Shown here: piece after piece, positions 9,986 through 22,022 of the stretch
How the letters are laid out: every line of letters starts with the position of its first letter
Numbering within the stretch: position 1 is the stretch's first letter
Assembly: GCA_027575765.1 (NCBI GenBank)
Contig: JANBPT010000398.1
Coordinates: forward strand, 1 to 38,606
Origin: Tieghemiomyces parasiticus
Taxonomy: Eukaryota; Kickxellomycota; Dimargaritomycetes; Dimargaritales; Dimargaritaceae
Direction of reading: 5' to 3'
DNA length: 38,606 bases
Notes under the pieces: generated by a model
What the model was told of the DNA's origin: nothing
The model's input: only the letters and a program-made list of their open reading frames with translations
Database searches by the model: none
Position numbers and translations under genes: made by a program

Positions 9986-11194
9986 ATGGGCAAAATCTTC
10001 AACCGCACGACATACCGGGCCGTGTTCGCCCTGGGCCTGACCGTTCTACTTATACACCTTCTATTCACCTTCCACGCGTCCCGTCGATCGGATCTCAGCA
10101 CCGCGCCGTCGCCCGCCAACGGCGCTGTGCCTATCACGCCGGGCAATGCTGCCAAGGTCGCCTCGGCCCCTCTCGGCACCACCGGAGCCAACCCCACCGT
10201 GACCACGACTGGCAAGCGGGCCAACGCCGTCCTCCTGATCCTGGCTCGGAACCGCGAAGCCTTTGGTCTACGGAGCAGCCTAAAGCAGCTCGAAAGACGT
10301 TTCAACCATAAGTATCACTACCCCTATGTGATCCTCAACGACGAACCTTTCGATAGCAACTTTAAACGGATCGTGGACCAGACCGTGAGCGGCAACGTAT
10401 CCTACGGCCTCATCCCAAAGGAGCACTGGAGCTACCCGCCGTGGATTGATCTCAACAAGGCTGCCGAGGGTCGCGAGAAGCTCAAGAACGTTATCTACGG
10501 CACCAGCGAGTCGTACCGCCACATGTGCCGCTTCAACTCGGGCTTTTTCTTCCACCACCCGCTGCTCGCCCAGTATGATTACTACTGGCGTGTGGAGCCC
10601 GATGTGGATTTCACGTGTAACATCAACTACGACCCGTTCGTGTACATGCAAGAGCGGGACCTTCAGTACGGCTTCACGATCACTTTGCACGAGTTCCGGT
10701 CCACGGTGGCCACGCTCTGGGAGACCACCAAGGATTTCATGGCCCAGCACCCGGAGTACGTGTCACACCCCAACACCCTCGAGTGGGTGGTGGAAAAGGC
10801 CACCGGCGACTACAACATGTGTCACTTCTGGTCCAACTTTGAGATTGCCAACCTGAATCTGCTGCGCTCCGAGCGGTACCGGGCCTACTTTGACCACCTG
10901 GACCAGGCCGGCGGCTTCTTTTACGAGCGCTGGGGCGACGCCCCCGTCCACTCGCTGGCGGCCGCCATGTTTCTGCGTAAGGACGAGATCCACTTCTTTG
11001 AGGATATTGGCTACCGCCACTCGGTCTACGAGAACTGCCCCACCGGGCTCACCTTCAACCTCCAGAACTGTAACTGCGACCCCAAGCGGAGTATTAACCC
11101 GCAGGGCCTCGCTTGCACCCGTGATTTCCTCAAGATGGACCCGCAGAGCGACTTTAACATCACCACCATGGAGCAGAACGTACCCCTGCTTTGA
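9986..11194 (+). CDS. GT15 alpha-1,2-mannosyltransferase (KRE2/KTR/MNT1 family), copy B
   Basis: Intronless, 402 aa, the tandem paralogue of copy A. It has the same N-terminal plan (MGKIFNRTTYRAVFALGL, anchor about residues 12-28), a Thr/Ala-rich stem, and the same catalytic landmarks: RFNHKYHYPYVILNDEPF, LIPKEHW, YYWRVEPDVDF (Glu204), NINYDPF, SHPNTLEWVV, CHFWSNFEI, GGFFYERWGDAPVHS and DIGYRH. The stems and C-terminal tails differ most; the core is nearly colinear, and I judge overall identity by eye at roughly two thirds. The C-terminal motif GYRHSVYENCP is closer to the usual family form than copy A's GYFHNPASNCP. It probably acts in the Golgi on mannan or O-glycan elongation, perhaps with a different acceptor or expression pattern from copy A. 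The start follows a CT-rich leader (CCGTCATGGG). Confidence 0.96.
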   Translation: MGKIFNRTTYRAVFALGLTVLLIHLLFTFHASRRSDLSTAPSPANGAVPITPGNAAKVASAPLGTTGANPTVTTTGKRANAVLLILARNREAFGLRSSLKQLERRFNHKYHYPYVILNDEPFDSNFKRIVDQTVSGNVSYGLIPKEHWSYPPWIDLNKAAEGREKLKNVIYGTSESYRHMCRFNSGFFFHHPLLAQYDYYWRVEPDVDFTCNINYDPFVYMQERDLQYGFTITLHEFRSTVATLWETTKDFMAQHPEYVSHPNTLEWVVEKATGDYNMCHFWSNFEIANLNLLRSERYRAYFDHLDQAGGFFYERWGDAPVHSLAAAMFLRKDEIHFFEDIGYRHSVYENCPTGLTFNLQNCNCDPKRSINPQGLACTRDFLKMDPQSDFNITTMEQNVPLL

Positions 11195-12906
11195 GTCACC
11201 ATAATACATATCTCTTTTATTTTTCTTACCATGTTTTTATACTTTACTCTAATGAATTTCGTCGGGCGACCGGATCGATAACCCGTGACTTTTTTTTTGA
11301 TCAATTGCTTTATGGTATTTTGACCCCTCTCCGCCTATTCCCTCGGTGTACATCATCCGGACCTACCTACGCCGCGGGTTTTACTCCGGTGCCTATTGTG
11401 TCTTGGTGAACTAGACCTCGTAAACTGGGGAAAAGGGTCAGGACCGATACGACGCTGCGCACTTACCATCACCCATTCGACAGACCGAGGGGTCCCCTGG
11501 CCCCAAAATTGATCAAAATACATTGTTGGCTAACAGAGTCGGTGATCCGGTGGCGATGTGAAGTTTCCAGCGGGTTTGGGTCGTGACGAGCGCGTGAATG
11601 GCCGACGGGTTTCCGGGCTATTAATATCCGGGGCGTGGGAGGCCGTCGTGGACACAACAGTGACCAACCCGGCGACGGATGCGGGGCGGAAATGGGCTGT
11701 CAAGGCACTGCAGACATGTGGTGGATCTATTTTAGGGTCCTGCCTACGCCGAGCGCCTCCGATACGGGGGTTGCATGTAAATACTCAATATTTGAGGTGA
11801 CCTGTCGGAAACCGCCTCCGTAAGGCATTGTCATAGCACCAGACAATACGGTTACAGGCGGGCACCGGTCGCTTGACGACTGCGAACACGCCTCCCCTAA
11901 ACCATTTTGAGTCGGCGGGGTCCGCTCGCCCTTTCCCCGCATCCCATGACGGAGAAACCATAGGGTAGCAAGGGTCAGGTGGGGTGATGTACGACGTGAG
12001 TGGGCGTACACACTGATCAGGAACGCTGGAAGCTGAGGTCGAGCGCCCTGGCTAACGCCATCGGAGGATACCGAGGTGCCTCGACTAGCGCTGAAGGCGG
12101 CCTCTGCGGGTAAACCAAATAGCGGACGGCGGAGCCAGGGCGGGAGAAGCAGATCGGCCGACAGTGGCTGGACAGCGCGGCCGCAACGAGTGGTGGCGGG
12201 TGGGGCTTTGTTGTACGGGACGAGGGTGCGAGGCGGACCCACCGTACGACCCTAGCGCGGCACCGCGAGCCGCCGCTCCTTCAAGGCCAGCGAGGAGCGG
12301 GTGTGTCGTACAAGGCTGCCGCCTCTAAAACCTCGCAACCCCCTCCCCCAACCATCCAGGTCATGTTGAAACAAGGCGGTAAATAGGGGCTATGAAGGGC
12401 GCAGGATGGGGGGGGGGAGCGAAAGCTGCCGTACCACGTTGCATGCGTATCCCTCCACTAGCCGTGGTGGTGAGAGAGGGAAGGGCAGGCGAGAAAGAGC
12501 CGACGTCTTTGGCCCGCTGCCCCCCACAAAGAGCAATGGCGAGGAGGTACGCCAAGACATCAACCCCTTTGACCCCCTTTCACCCCGACTTGTGTATATA
12601 TGCGCTTCTCGCAATGCCGGGCGTCCCGCTGCTGCTCCCCGCCGCCTTTAAACCCGTCATTAGTATCTTGTCCGCTCTGCTTATCTGCTCGGCCCTTATA
12701 GAACTCACTCTCCTCCCACCAACGTCACATTCACCTACCATCCCTCTTTCTCTCTCTTTCTCCTTTTCTCTTTAACCTTTACACCCTTCCCTTCGCGCCG
12801 CGCGCTTGCACTTCATTTCTCTCCTTAATCACTGACGCATTCCATTCCCTCTGTCACTACCGCCCCGGTTACACGTTCGTCGCTTCCCCCACCGTTTTCG
12901 TCCGCC
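11195..12906. other. Intergenic region, 3' flank of GT15 copy B and V-ATPase promoter
   Basis: No supported gene. Frames on both strands are short or lack an ATG and any recognisable motif. From about 12570 to the ATG at 12907 the sequence is markedly C/T-rich and contains a TATA element. Confidence 0.5.
12595..12601 (+). promoter_or_regulatory. TATA box of the V-ATPase subunit a gene
   Basis: TATATAT, 312 nt before the start codon and followed by a long pyrimidine-rich leader. This matches the arrangement seen before other genes in the window. Confidence 0.45.
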
Positions 12907-15900
12907 ATGCCCGTCTTGCCGCTGTTCAAGACGTCGCCCTCGGGCGCCAAGTCGTCTCTCTTCCGGTCAGAGGAGATGACTTTGATTCAGCTCTATATTC
13001 CTACCGAAATTGCCAAGCCCACCGTTTCCGAACTTGGCGAGCTTGGCGCCGTCGAGTTCCGCGACGTAAGTAGAGCGTATCTCGGCATCTCGCTCCGTTC
13101 GATACTGCATTCAAACCTCTTGTCGACCGTCAGCTAACCACCCGACAAGCACCGCTTTCACCTTTCACCGCCTCCTATGTTTGACTGGTATCCTCACTCC
13201 CAAACCGCCGGCCCACAACCTCTCACCCGCCGCAGCTCAACCCGGAGACCGCGGCGTTCCAGCGCACCTTTGTCAACGAAATCAAGCGCCTCGATGAAAT
13301 GGAGCGCAAGCTGCGTAAGTAACTTGAACGTCGTGACATCTCCTCCCCTCTCCCTCTCTCTTTTTCAACGCGCGCCAAACGGCAAGACAAAAGATGAAGC
13401 CGGCCTGCCGCTCTGCTTCACGGGGCACCCCAAGCCTGGCGATGTCCCTCCCCGGGTGTAGTGTAACCCCTCGGCGCCTCCATGACAGTTTGTCACGAGA
13501 CCTGGCTCTGGTGCAACCTTTTCCCTCACTCCCCGCTAAGCCTTCCATATCGGCGGGCCCGACCGCTCCCCATTTTTCTCCCTCGCCACCCCCACTTGTA
13601 CCGCTTCCTGGCTAATTCTCACCCACTCCCCCCACCACGCCCATATCCCATGCCCCCGCCAACCTTACCCGGTCCATCCCTCCGTCATTGCCCCACCCCT
13701 AGGATACCTGGCTACTAATATTGAGAAACAGGACGTCCCCGTGCCGGACCTGGGCGACAGTCCCCTGGCTCGCTGCGCCCGTTCGCCCCAGGAAATTGAC
13801 GAGATGGATGAGTCCCTGAGTCAGCACGAGTACCGCGTTGCTCAGCTCAACGAGTCGTACACAAACCTGCAACGTCGGCTCCTGGAGCTCACCGAGATGC
13901 GCTACGTCCTACGCGAGACCTCCGCCTTCCTGCAGCGCGCCACCGAGCATCCGGACTCCGTCCGCCAGTCCTTTGACAATCCCGACGCCCCGCTGCTCGA
14001 CCCTCACCGCCCGGGCTCTCGGGACGTGAGCCTCGATCTGGAGCGTGGCGGTGCCTCGCACGACGCCCTTGCCGGCCTCAACATTGGTTTCGTGACGGGT
14101 GTGATTGCGCGTCGGCGCATCCCCACTTTCGAGCGCGTCCTGTGGCGCTCGCTGCGAGGCAACCTCTACATGAACCACGTCGAGCTGGACGAGGCTGTGA
14201 CCGACCCGGCCACCGACGAGCCCGTCGAGAAAAACGTCTTTATCATCTTCGCCCACGGCGCCCACCTGCTGGCCAAGATTCGCAAGATTGCCGAGTCCCT
14301 GGGCGCCACCCTCTATCGCATCGACGAAAGCTCCGAGCGCCGCCACGAGACCATGATCGACGTGATGACCCGCCTGGATGAGCTCCAGGCCGTCCTCCAG
14401 AGCACCGCCACTGCCCGCCGCTCCGAGCTGGCCGGTGTGGCCGAGCACCTGCCCACCTGGACTACTGTGGTTAAGAAGGAGAAGGCCCTGTTTCACACCA
14501 TGAACCTGTTCAACTATGATGCCAATCGCAAGTGTCTGATCGCCGAGGGTTGGTGCCCCACCTTGTCCCTGGTCGATGTGCAGGCCGCCCTGCGCGACGC
14601 CACCGAACTCTCCGGCTCCGCCATCACCTCCATCATGCACCAGCTCAAGACTGCCAAGGAACCCCCAACCTACCACCGCACCAACAAGTTCACCCAGGGC
14701 TTCCAGTCCATCGTGGACGCCTACGGCGTGGCCCGCTACCGCGAAGTCAATCCAGGCCTATTCACCATCATCAGCTTCCCCTTCCTGTTTGCCGTCATGT
14801 TTGGCGACTTTGGCCACGGTATCCTGGTATCCCTGGCCGCAGGTTGGATGTGCTGGCGCGAGCGGGCCATCGAGAAGGCTGGTGTTAACGCCAATATCCG
14901 GTCTTTCTTCGACGGTCGTTACATTGTGCTGCTCATGGGTCTCTTCTCCATCTACACTGGCCTCATCTACAATGACATTTTCTCGCTCACCATGCACATC
15001 TTCCCCTCGGGCTGGCGCTGGCCCCACGACGGCCGCGACGGCCACACTTCGCTCACCGCCACTCAGGTCGGCGTGTACCCCCTGGGCCTGGACCCCAACT
15101 GGCACGGCACCGAGAACATGCTGCTCTTCTCCAACTCGTACAAGATGAAAATGTCCATCGTGTTTGGCGTGATCCAAATGTCCTTCGGTATCATCCTGAC
15201 CGTCTTCAACCACCGCTACTTCAAGAAGGCCATCAACATTTACTGCGAGTTCATCCCGCAGCTCACCTTCATGCTGTGTCTGTTTGGCTACCTCACCGTG
15301 CTCATCATCTACAAGTGGCTGGTGGACTGGAACGCCACCGACGCCGCCGGCCACCCTCTCTACAACTCGCCCCCGGGCCTGCTCAACACGCTCATCTTTA
15401 TGTTCCTAGCCCCCGGGTCGGTCAAGCCCGAAGACCAGCTCTACCCGGGCCAGGCCTTTGTGCAAACCGTCCTGGTCCTGGTAGCCGTGGTGTGTGTACC
15501 GTGGATGCTGCTGACCAAGCCGCTGCTCCTGCGCCGCGAGCACAAGCGGACCCAGGAGCTGGGCTACGCCAACATGACCACCACCACCACCCGCGTATCC
15601 ACCGATAGCCTGAACGCCGACCACGGCGCGGGTGCCGTTGTGACCACCGAGTCGGAGAGCGAGGAGATGCACCACGATCACGAGTTTGAGTTTGGCGAGG
15701 TCTTGATGCACCAGGTGATCCACACCATCGAGTTCTGCCTGGGCTGCATCTCCAACACTGCGTCGTACCTGCGCCTGTGGGCACTGAGTCTTGCCCACGC
15801 CCAGCTCTCGGAGGTGCTCTGGACCATGGTGATGAAGAACTGCTTCGGTATGGAGGGCGATGTGATGCGCGTGGTGGCCCTCTTTGTCGGGTTCGCTGTC

Positions 15901-16068
15901 TGGTTCACCCTTACGGTCTCGATCCTGCTACTTATGGAGGGTCTGTCGGCCTTCCTGCACGCTCTGCGTCTGCACTGGGTTGAGTTCAACAACAAGTTTT
16001 ACGAGGCCTCCGGCAAGATGTTTGAGCCATTCTCGTTCGAGCGCGTGCTGCACGAGGAGGAGCAGTAG
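12907..16068 (+). CDS. VPH1: V-type H+-ATPase V0 subunit a (Vph1/Stv1 family)
   Basis: Three exons: 12907-13065, 13236-13314 and 13703-16068, giving 867 aa, close to yeast Vph1 (about 840). Introns are 170 and 388 nt with GTAAGT donors and GCAG/CTAG acceptors; the second splits an Arg codon (residue 80). The N-terminal cytosolic half starts MPVLPLFKTSPSGAK and SLFRSEEMTLIQLYIP, with coiled-coil stretches (LNPETAAFQRTFVNEIKR; SQHEYRVAQLNES) forming the stator arm. The membrane half carries MFGDFGHG and the hallmark SYLRLWALSLAHAQLSE, whose Arg770 corresponds to the essential proton-transfer arginine Vph1 Arg735. A His/Glu/Ser-rich loop (SESEEMHHDHEFEFGE) precedes it. The subunit forms the two proton half-channels against the c ring and acidifies vacuole or Golgi/endosome lumen. 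Only one isoform lies here; vacuolar or Golgi targeting cannot be decided. Confidence 0.97.
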
Positions 16069-16803
16069 ATAGTCTGACCCCTCTCGCCCTTCGGGGGTAG
16101 AGACGTGTGTCACTTAGCTCGTCTCGCCCGGTTGGGTTTAGTTGTTGTTTTTTGGCTTTGTTTTTTTTTCGTTTTCATTTCTACATTGATTTGTCAAATT
16201 TACGAATCATCACACGCTCACCCTCTCACCCCAGCCCTGGACTTGGGGCCCATGCCTTTCATAGAACCCCAGTTGTCTTCGGTCTGTACCCAAAATTAAG
16301 CGATTACACCACTGGCCGTTGGCTCCTGTTTGTTCACTAAATAAGTTAATGACCTCTACGGATATTTGGATACTCTGCCTCACTAAGTATGGAATGCATC
16401 CTCTCCTCCCCCTCCCTTAGTAACTCACCCGAAGGGCAGTGCAGTATTGGGACATCCTGGGTGGGTTATACATCACCCATTCCAGGCTACAACGGAACTG
16501 AGTAGAGAGGGCTCGCACCTAAAAGTGTATTGCTTAATTGTGTACGGAGGAGGAGGGAGAGCAAAGGTGGGAGGATGGGGGGGACCTGAACGAGGGGGGA
16601 CCCGACTAATATAGAATACAGCGAATGGTGAAGAAACGAATCGGGAGTTGGCATGGAGGAAATTGTGGGTGAATATGTATAGACCAACGATGAAAAGAGC
16701 AGCCAAGGGATCAGGGCGACGTAACCGAATGGCGATCAGCCATCGTAAATTAAATTCCAGTTATTGGCAGAAGGCGGCGGTGGTGTGTATCCGCTTCACA
16801 TGC
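16069..16803. other. Shared 3' region of convergent V-ATPase and F-BAR genes
   Basis: A 735-nt gap between two converging stop codons. T-rich runs just after the V-ATPase stop (for example 16161-16169) fit a fungal 3' UTR. No exact AATAAA was found for either gene, and no gene is supported. Confidence 0.5.
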
Positions 16804-19323
16804 CTAAAAGCTTAGCGGCTCGGTAAAGTTTGACGGGAACATGCCACAGTACACACGCTGGTCGGCACCCGTCACCTCGCCCTCCCACCACCCGTCAATG
16901 TGGGTGGCCAGAACGGCGACAATCGAACCTTGCTTGATCGACACCTCTTCGGGAGTCTCGGCCGCGTAGTCATACATTGCCCGGACGTAAAAGAGGACCG
17001 GCCGGCTGGGGTCGGCGCGCCGCGGGAGAGGGGACTGGGCCTGCGGAGGTGGCGGCGGACGGGCCGGGGCCGGGGCGTTGTGCTGGGGCCCGTTGGCGGT
17101 GGCGGCCGGCGGCATACGGGGACTAGGGTGGCTATGAGTAGGGGGCGAGTGCTCCTGAGCCGGCTTTCCCGGGAACGGCGCGCGGGGGGAGGCTTCCGAA
17201 GGTCGACGGGCGTAGGTCGCGGAGGGCGGTCCGCGGAGGTTCGGGTGGGAGCCCTTGGACTGCAAAGTGCGTGGGGGTTGGGTCTGGGCCGCGGATGGAG
17301 GTCGAGCCGGGTGGGTGACGGGTGAACCCCCGGGGAACCGCGCGGCAGGGGCCCCCGTCGGGGTGGTCGGGGTCGACTGGGCGCTATTATACAGCGACAC
17401 TGGGGTGGGGATGCGGGTGGAGCCCGGCGGCGCGAACTGGCCGCGGGGCTGGGTGTTTACGCTGAGCGGGTAGCCATCGTTGGGAGTGCCGAACGGGGAG
17501 GCACTGCGCATCGGTGGGGGGGCCGGGCTGGCGCCGCGCGAGGGCCCGGCGGCTCGCAGGGCCGAGGCGATCGGGTCGTCACGTGGGATCGGGGCGCTGG
17601 GGAGGAAGCTGGCCGCGGTAGATGGTGCCGAGTTGGGGTGAAAGCTGTCACTGAGATAGGTGCCCGAGTCGCCGTTGCCGTGGGCGCGGCTGGCCGGCCG
17701 TGGGGGGCCCTCCGGAACCTTGATGGGGGCCGCATTGTGGAAGACCGAGACGGGGCGGGCCCGCGAGCCGTGGGCGGCGGCCGTCGAAGGGGGGCGTGGG
17801 ATGGGTTGCCCGGTCGGCGGCTCGGGCTGGCCAGGGGCGGATGCGCGGCGACCGGTCTGAGGGTCGGTCAGGGCCGGTGGCAGGGCGCTGTGCGGTGGAT
17901 TGAACGGGCCAGAGTGCACCGAGACGCTCTGGCTACGCGAGCGGGCGGCGGAATCGACGCTCCCCTGGTCGCGACCCGTGCCCTGAGTATCGATGAAGAG
18001 TCGGATATCATGGCGCACGCTGAAGGTTTCGAGGGTTTTGCGGATTCGCTCGTAGGATTCATCCTCGGTGACGAGCACGTTGGCCAGCACGTTGGTATAG
18101 CTCCAGAGGTGAGTCCGCAGGAAATCGAGGCGCTCCTCTTCGAGCCCCTGGAACGCGTGGCAGGCGTCCCGCCAGTCGGCCTCCCACCGCCGCTGGGCGT
18201 CGCTGAGACGGGATTTGACCTTGCGGTAGTCATCGTCGGCCTGGCGAGTCGAGTGGTGGGTCTTTTCCAGGCGTTGACGTAGCCGGTCCGCATCTCGTGA
18301 GGGCTGCTGGTTGCTCATAATAGACTGTTCCAATCCATTGGCTTTGGAGGTTTCGGCGTCATAGCGGTCCTTGGCCTTGACGAGCTGAGAGCGGACCATG
18401 GACCGATTCCGCGAGCTCTTTTCAATAACGGCGGTTTGCTAAGGGGAGAGATGGCGGTGGCGGTGGGCGGGGGGAGGAGAGTAGGCAGTCACCATAGAGG
18501 AGTAAGTTACCAGGCGTGGCGGCGAGAACGTGCGCCGGAGGCCAAACGTGGATTGAAGGGGGCACTTACCAGCTTACGCTTCTCGCGCTGCTTGTTGATA
18601 AAATCATTAGTGGTGTTTTCAAGCTCCACTTTGATTTGGTGGGCCAGGTCGATATGGGCCTTGGCACTGACGGCCAGCTCGTTCTTGACGGAGAAGAGGG
18701 CGTCCTGCAACGTACTGTAGTTAGGGAGATGGGCCGGGCGGTAACAAGGATTAGCAGTGACTAACGACAACGGAAGGGCTGTCAATCGCCCCCGCAGTGT
18801 AGGCGTAGTATTCGCGAGGATCCCCGGTAAGTTCGGTCCACAGTCCTTGGGGTCTAGTCAATCGGAGGGATTGCAGACGTGGCAAGGGTCAGCGGGAAGG
18901 CCAGCCAAACCCCCTGTGGGATCGACCGGTCTGTCGGCCAGGACATGGAGGGTGGCGCGCGTAAACTTACCCAATTTCGTTCTTGCCCAGCGGGGTGCGG
19001 GCCAGTTTGAGCAGCTTCTTGCCAAACTCCTCCTCGATGGCGGCGCGCGCGGCGAACATGGCCTGGAGTTCCTGACACGTCTGTTTGGAGTTGCGCAGGC
19101 GGTTCATGAGGACGGTGACGCCCCGGTCGTCTTTGCCCTGGGAGTGATAAGGGGGGTGCGGAGAAAAGGGTCAGGCCCGGTATTAGTAGGGGGTCGGAGT
19201 GGGCCCGCCAGGACGCGTCGACGCTGGGTAGGCGGAAAGTAGGACACTATGGCTGTGGAGACTTACCCAGAACGAACTGGCAAAGGAGTCTGCCGCGGCG
19301 GGGGCGGGCTGGGTCGCTGCCAT
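16804..19323 (-). CDS. F-BAR and SH3 domain protein, Cdc15/Imp2/Hof1 (PCH) family
   Basis: Four exons: 19323-19267, 19137-18971, 18714-18570 and 18438-16804, giving 667 aa. All introns are GTAAGT...AG and keep frame. The N-terminus reads FASSFWGKDDRGV, then NRLRNSKQTCQEL, ARAAIEEEFGKKLLKLA and TPLGKNEIGTLQDAL, which is the signature of the fungal Cdc15/Hof1 F-BAR group. The helical domain covers about residues 13-260, including KREKRKL-type basic and charged helices. About 340 residues of Pro/Ser/Ala-rich, low-complexity linker follow, then a C-terminal SH3 domain (about 604-667) with AMYDYAAE, WWEGEV and GMFPSNFTE. Family members bend the plasma membrane and scaffold the contractile ring at the septum, recruiting formin and glucan-synthase machinery. 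A compact SH3 and very long linker fit Cdc15 or Imp2 more than PSTPIP. Alternative names in this clade cannot be separated by eye. Confidence 0.93.
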
Positions 19324-19747
19324 GGCGGGTGGTGAGATGGAGGGTGCGGGGGGTGTGTGGAGTGGTCGGTCGGGGTAAGAATGGGCGAGGGTCGGTCAAA
19401 CACACAAAATGAGCGAGGCGGAGAGGGATGCGAAGGGAAGGGATGCAAGCCGGCGGAGGGGGGAGAGAACAGGTAAACAGACGCGACGCCCGGCGTGGTG
19501 GGACCGTGGCTCGAATTGGTGGGGAAAGGCGGGGTGTGGAAAACAAGCCGGAAAGTGGAGAAGGGCCGCTGCTAACAAGAATGACGAAAGTTGGTCAGTG
19601 GGTGGATGTGGAGGGGTGCGGGGTGGGACAGGTATAATAGAGGTGGATTAAATAGAATGAAAATGGGCCGACGGTGCTAATGCAGGGTAGGCGGGGCGTA
19701 TCAAGCGTGACGAGTGGGAGGAGCAGGCGAGGGAGGGCAGGGCGGCG

Positions 19748-19754
19748 TATATAA
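19748..19754. promoter_or_regulatory. TATA-like element, direction uncertain
   Basis: TATATAA reads best on the plus strand, but in the reverse direction it lies about 425 nt upstream of the F-BAR start, a spacing like that of other TATA boxes here. It may serve the F-BAR gene, or a plus-strand transcript reading toward the hairpin at 20060. Confidence 0.35.
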
Positions 19755-20059
19755 GGGTGGCCGCGAGAGAGTGGCAATCCATTCGCCTGCAGGCCTGTAG
19801 TGGGTGGCCTAGATTAAACCGTGTCAGGCGCGAGAGAGAGGGGGGACTTAGGGTCGTGTGGCGAGAAGGCCCCGCTCCGTGACGGTGACGAAGGTGGTAA
19901 GATCCCGAGCGCCGGTCAAGAAAGGAGGAGGCGAAGGGACCCACACCAGCGAGCCCGTGGGCCAGGGCCGAATCGACCGGTGCACGGACAGAGAGAGGGT
20001 GGTGGACAAGCCTTGCGAAGTACAGGCCGCACAACGTGCGTGTAAAATTAGCACCTAGA

Positions 20060-20087
20060 GGCGACGGAGCTGATGTGCTCCGTCGCC
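20060..20087. repeat. Strong hairpin, 11-bp perfect stem
   Basis: GGCGACGGAGC (20060-20070) pairs with GCTCCGTCGCC (20077-20087) around the 6-nt loop TGATGT. The GC-rich perfect stem stands out in unannotated sequence. It lies 737 nt upstream of the F-BAR start and about 310 nt downstream of a plus-strand TATATAA. Role unknown. Confidence 0.8.
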
Positions 20088-22022
20088 GTGTGGGTTGCAA
20101 GGTAGGGGTAAGGGGTATCAGATGTCGACCACCGCTGTAGAGAAAAATAAGGCGCTTTGGCAGGCACGTTGGCGGTCTCTGGTGCAACGTGGGTGGCCTA
20201 CGCTGCGAAGGAGGCCAGCGACCTGGACAGTATTATGCCTCCCCTGACTGCCAGACGCCAACCGACTAGTAGACGCGGCCAGGACAAATGCAGCGACGAC
20301 GAGCGGTAGGTTCACTGTCCCGGCCAATGGCGAATGCCCCGAACGGTAGTAACACTATAAATACATTGGGATTGACCGGTGGAGTTCCCTGAAGGCTTCG
20401 TGCTAAACCGGTGGATTGGCCGACGTACTGGCGATTAGTGCGCGGGGGAAGGGAAGTGCGAGCGATCTACACATGCCATCGTATCGAGTAACGCACCCCA
20501 GCATTGCAGGGGGCCTAGCTTCCAAGCACACCGATCAGACCTGTTGCCCCTCTCCACCTCTGTCTCGCCACCACCCAGCCCTTTTACCCCTCACTGCCTT
20601 CTAGATGGGGACCCGGTCGGTCTGCGGTGGAGCGGGGCTGATGGTGTCGAAGTGGGCCCCTTGAGCGTTGGGCGCAGCGACCTCAACTGGCAGCCGAAGT
20701 GGAGAAGGTTGACTTCATGGCGGCTACCCCCCACCGGGCCTACCCCTGCATCTTCCTGCTGGCTGTGTCCGCCCGGTATGAGTGAGTAGTGGCTGAGACA
20801 AGGGCGGAGGGTATAGGAGGAGGAGGTCGTGAGGACAAGACCACCGTGGTCGGCCTGACCTGGTGGTCATGGGCTAGGGTAGGAGCCACCCCTCCCTTCC
20901 GTGGTTCACGGCTGTACCCGGAAACCAGCCACATTGGCAAAGCGTTGGGTCGGTCACTCCCAACTACTACAATTGGGATTACGACAAAATGAGATTGTAT
21001 GGCCTGCAAGGCAAGGGATAGATAACCCGGCTGTCATCAGGAGCAGACCATGACCATCAGTCTTGTATCCCCTGGTCTAATGGGAAATCTGGGTAGCAGT
21101 GCGATCTCTCCCGGTTTGCTTCTGCCCATCGGGGTGTGCCACAGGTGACTGGCCGTGGCTCTCTGGGAGCTGCAGCCCACTTCCTCTACACCACGTCCGC
21201 TTCCTCCCGCAGGGAGGCCAGCCGAGCCCGAGAGCGGTTCGTCCGCCTCCGCATATGAGAGGTTCTCTCTGTCCGCGAGGGTACACTCGCCGACTGACCG
21301 AGTCGGGTGGTCGCTGCTCGAGTGATTGTAGGTGACACTGTCCAATCAGTGACATTAGACCGCGTGCCACCGCCCCGCCATCCCGTTTCAGGCCGGCAGG
21401 GGGCGCGTGGAGAGGCGGGGCGAGCTTACGGGCGAGGAGGGGCGCCTGTCGGACACAGAAGGGATGGCGACACGGTCCATTCCGAACGATAGCCTTTGGT
21501 GGCCCCTGGCGCGGCCAACCGGTCGGAGGGTTGGTTTGCCCCCCCCCCCCGGTGGCAGGGTTGTGGGATAGCATCGGTTGGGAACCCGATGGGGACGCGC
21601 GGCGAGGACGCCCTGCATCGGGCCGAGGCCTCTCCATCACTGCCACAGCACTGACTCGCGGCCGTCACCTGCCAGGCCCTCTGGGGGGTAAACGTCAGCG
21701 TCTCCCACGGCGCAGCCGGCGCACCATCACCACTGGTCCCCCGCACTCACGCCCCAATCGTCCTACGTTTGTGCGTCACCGGTTCCCTGGCCTCGCCTCG
21801 CCCCCCACCCACTACCCAATGGCCTGACCCACGCAGCCTCCCCGCCGGATCCCCGCACCTACTTATGGCCCCCCCTGCCCCGCCACTTGCCAGTCTCACC
21901 CGTCCTTTCCCACTTTATTGCCCTCCCCATCAACACGCCGGATCCCTTTCCCCACTTTGCCTTCCCGGAACCCGCCTTTCTCCTACTCCTCCATCTCCAC
22001 CCCACCCCTCACAATCTCCACT

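Larger units (their letters stand above)
19324..22022. other. Intergenic region between divergent F-BAR and aldolase genes
   Basis: 2.7 kb without a supported gene. On the minus strand, 19330-19760 is C/T-rich and looks like the F-BAR leader. On the plus strand, 21660-22022 is C/T-rich and looks like the aldolase leader. The middle holds a TATATAA at 19748 and a strong hairpin at 20060-20087. A 10-C run precedes a GGTGG at 21541-21550. Confidence 0.5.

Noticed and set aside
11727..12242. 171-codon minus-strand frame between GT15 copy B and the V-ATPase gene
   Set aside because: Non-ATG start, mixed low-complexity translation, no motif, and no transcription signals.
20118..20327. Minus-strand frame with a signal-peptide-like start
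   Set aside because: It opens with TTG, has no ATG, and no downstream protein-like sequence follows.
21918..22022. 35-codon upstream extension of the aldolase frame
   Set aside because: No in-frame ATG before 22023, and the family starts with [12 protein letters not shown] sequence. The extension is pyrimidine-rich leader.
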